Assembly (NCBI GenBank): GCA_947176915.1
Contig: CAMWSM010000001.1
Span: 79,880 to 143,879 of the forward strand
DNA: 64,000 bases
Reading direction: 5' to 3'
Source of the DNA: an uncultured Porphyromonadaceae bacterium
GTDB lineage: Bacteria; Bacteroidota; Bacteroidia; Bacteroidales; Muribaculaceae
Positions 63,572 through 64,000 of the stretch are shown here, in pieces. Position 1 is the first letter of the stretch; each line of letters opens with the position of its first letter. The notes beneath the pieces are model-generated. The model worked only from the letters and a program-made list of their open reading frames with translations, did no database searches and was not told the origin of the DNA. The translations under genes were made by a program, and so were the position numbers.

Positions 63572-63856
63572 ATGACAAAAGCAGAAATAGCAAATGAGAT
63601 TGCAAAAACTACCGGCCTTGAGAAATCCGCTGTAGTGACTGTTATCGAAAATTTCATGACAGTAGTGAAAGATTCTCTCGCTCACGGTGAAAACGTTTAC
63701 CTCCGTGGATTCGGTTCTTTCATCATCAAAAAGCGCGCTGAAAAGACAGCACGCAACATCTCCAAGAACACATCCCTCATTATTCCCGAACACAATATCC
63801 CGGCGTTCAAACCTGCTGATGTGTTCAAAGAGGAAGTAGCTAAAGCAACAAAGTAA
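63572..63856 (+). CDS. HU-family DNA-binding protein
   Basis: A 94-residue HU/IHF protein: TKAEIANEIAKTTGLEKSAVVTVIENFMTVVKDSL, LRGFGSFIIKKRAEKTARNI and FKPADVF end region. The arm with KxRAEKTARN and the NP-loop variant SLIIPEH lie where HU binds and bends DNA. A full-length nucleoid protein, single gene with promoter and a strong terminator. Confidence 0.94.
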   Translation: MTKAEIANEIAKTTGLEKSAVVTVIENFMTVVKDSLAHGENVYLRGFGSFIIKKRAEKTARNISKNTSLIIPEHNIPAFKPADVFKEEVAKATK

Positions 63857-63930
63857 GTTTCCTCCGCAATTAGGATTTCTACTGCTCCAAGGAGCGCAAA
63901 ACGAGACTTATTCTCGTAAAAAATCAAACC

Positions 63931-63976
63931 AAAAAAAAGTTAAGTATCTCTTTGCAAGAGATACTTAACTTTTTTA
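63931..63976 (+). terminator. Terminator of the HU gene
   Basis: AAAAAAGTTAAGTATCTCTT with AAGAGATACTTAACTTTTTT around TGC; a perfect stem with T-run. Confidence 0.9.
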
Positions 63977-64000
63977 TTCCCCTTTTTATCAGGAAATTAT

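Overview
The window looks like chromosomal DNA of a gut-type Bacteroidales bacterium (phylum Bacteroidota). Many genes follow the Bacteroidetes promoter pattern (-33 TTTG, about 19 bases, -7 TAnnTTTG). There is a complete Mfa/FimA-type (type V) fimbrial locus with lipoprotein signal peptides, an rSAM/lipoprotein pair, AAA/PD-(D/E)XK proteins of the AAA-ATPase_like and DUF4143 kinds, and a thiamine operon behind a TPP riboswitch. A Muribaculaceae-like genome is my guess; no rRNA or marker gene fixes the family.

Layout. 0-3.9 kb: an ECF-like sigma factor, a membrane-anchored hypothetical protein and an AAA/PD-(D/E)XK gene flanked by two direct copies of a REP-like repeat. 4-16.6 kb (minus strand): one fimbrial operon from a promoter near 16.6 kb, in the order DUF3575, DUF3868/OmpA, major Mfa1-like pilin, Mfa2-like anchor, accessory pilin and two large tip-type proteins, ending at a strong terminator. 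16.7-19.8 kb: purT and a split threonine/serine exporter. 20-30.7 kb: a tellurite-resistance-type (Ter) stress operon with three TerD proteins, two TerY-like vWA proteins, an AIM24 protein, a vWA/zinc-ribbon protein, a PP2C phosphatase, a Ser/Thr-type kinase and a TerB-like fusion, followed by a PMCA-type Ca2+ ATPase. 33.5-39.9 kb: an AT-rich accessory island with a D12-class methyltransferase and candidate restriction enzyme, two AAA_14/DUF4143 ATPases each next to paired palindromes of 32-bp period, and an unexplained nested palindrome that may be a structured RNA. 40-43.5 kb: transketolase and a secreted C1 peptidase. 43.8-48.8 kb: TPP riboswitch and thiS, a thiE/tenI-like gene, thiE, thiG, thiH, tenA and thiD. 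48.9-50.4 kb: rSAM/lipoprotein pair. 50.5-57.1 kb (minus): gltB and a bioB-thiF-like pair. 57.3-64 kb: an OmpA protein, a small HEEIH protein, a decayed GH2 beta-galactosidase, a C69 dipeptidase, a NeuA-like cytidylyltransferase and an HU protein.

The Ter genes appear to form a cytoplasmic calcium-binding and phospho-signalling module (TerD, TerY, kinase, phosphatase), and the Ca2+ pump immediately downstream is suggestive. The thiamine genes make the thiazole moiety (thiS, thiG, thiH, with a ThiF-like enzyme encoded elsewhere in the window) and salvage pyrimidine (tenA, thiD), but thiC is not present here.

A notable non-coding feature is a set of degenerate short tandem arrays (mostly 7-bp units, locally homogeneous, several as inverted pairs) filling many intergenic gaps between 16.7 and 27.7 kb and again near 62.6 kb. 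REP-like and MITE-like palindromes occur as well. I saw no tRNA, rRNA, CRISPR array or intact insertion sequence.
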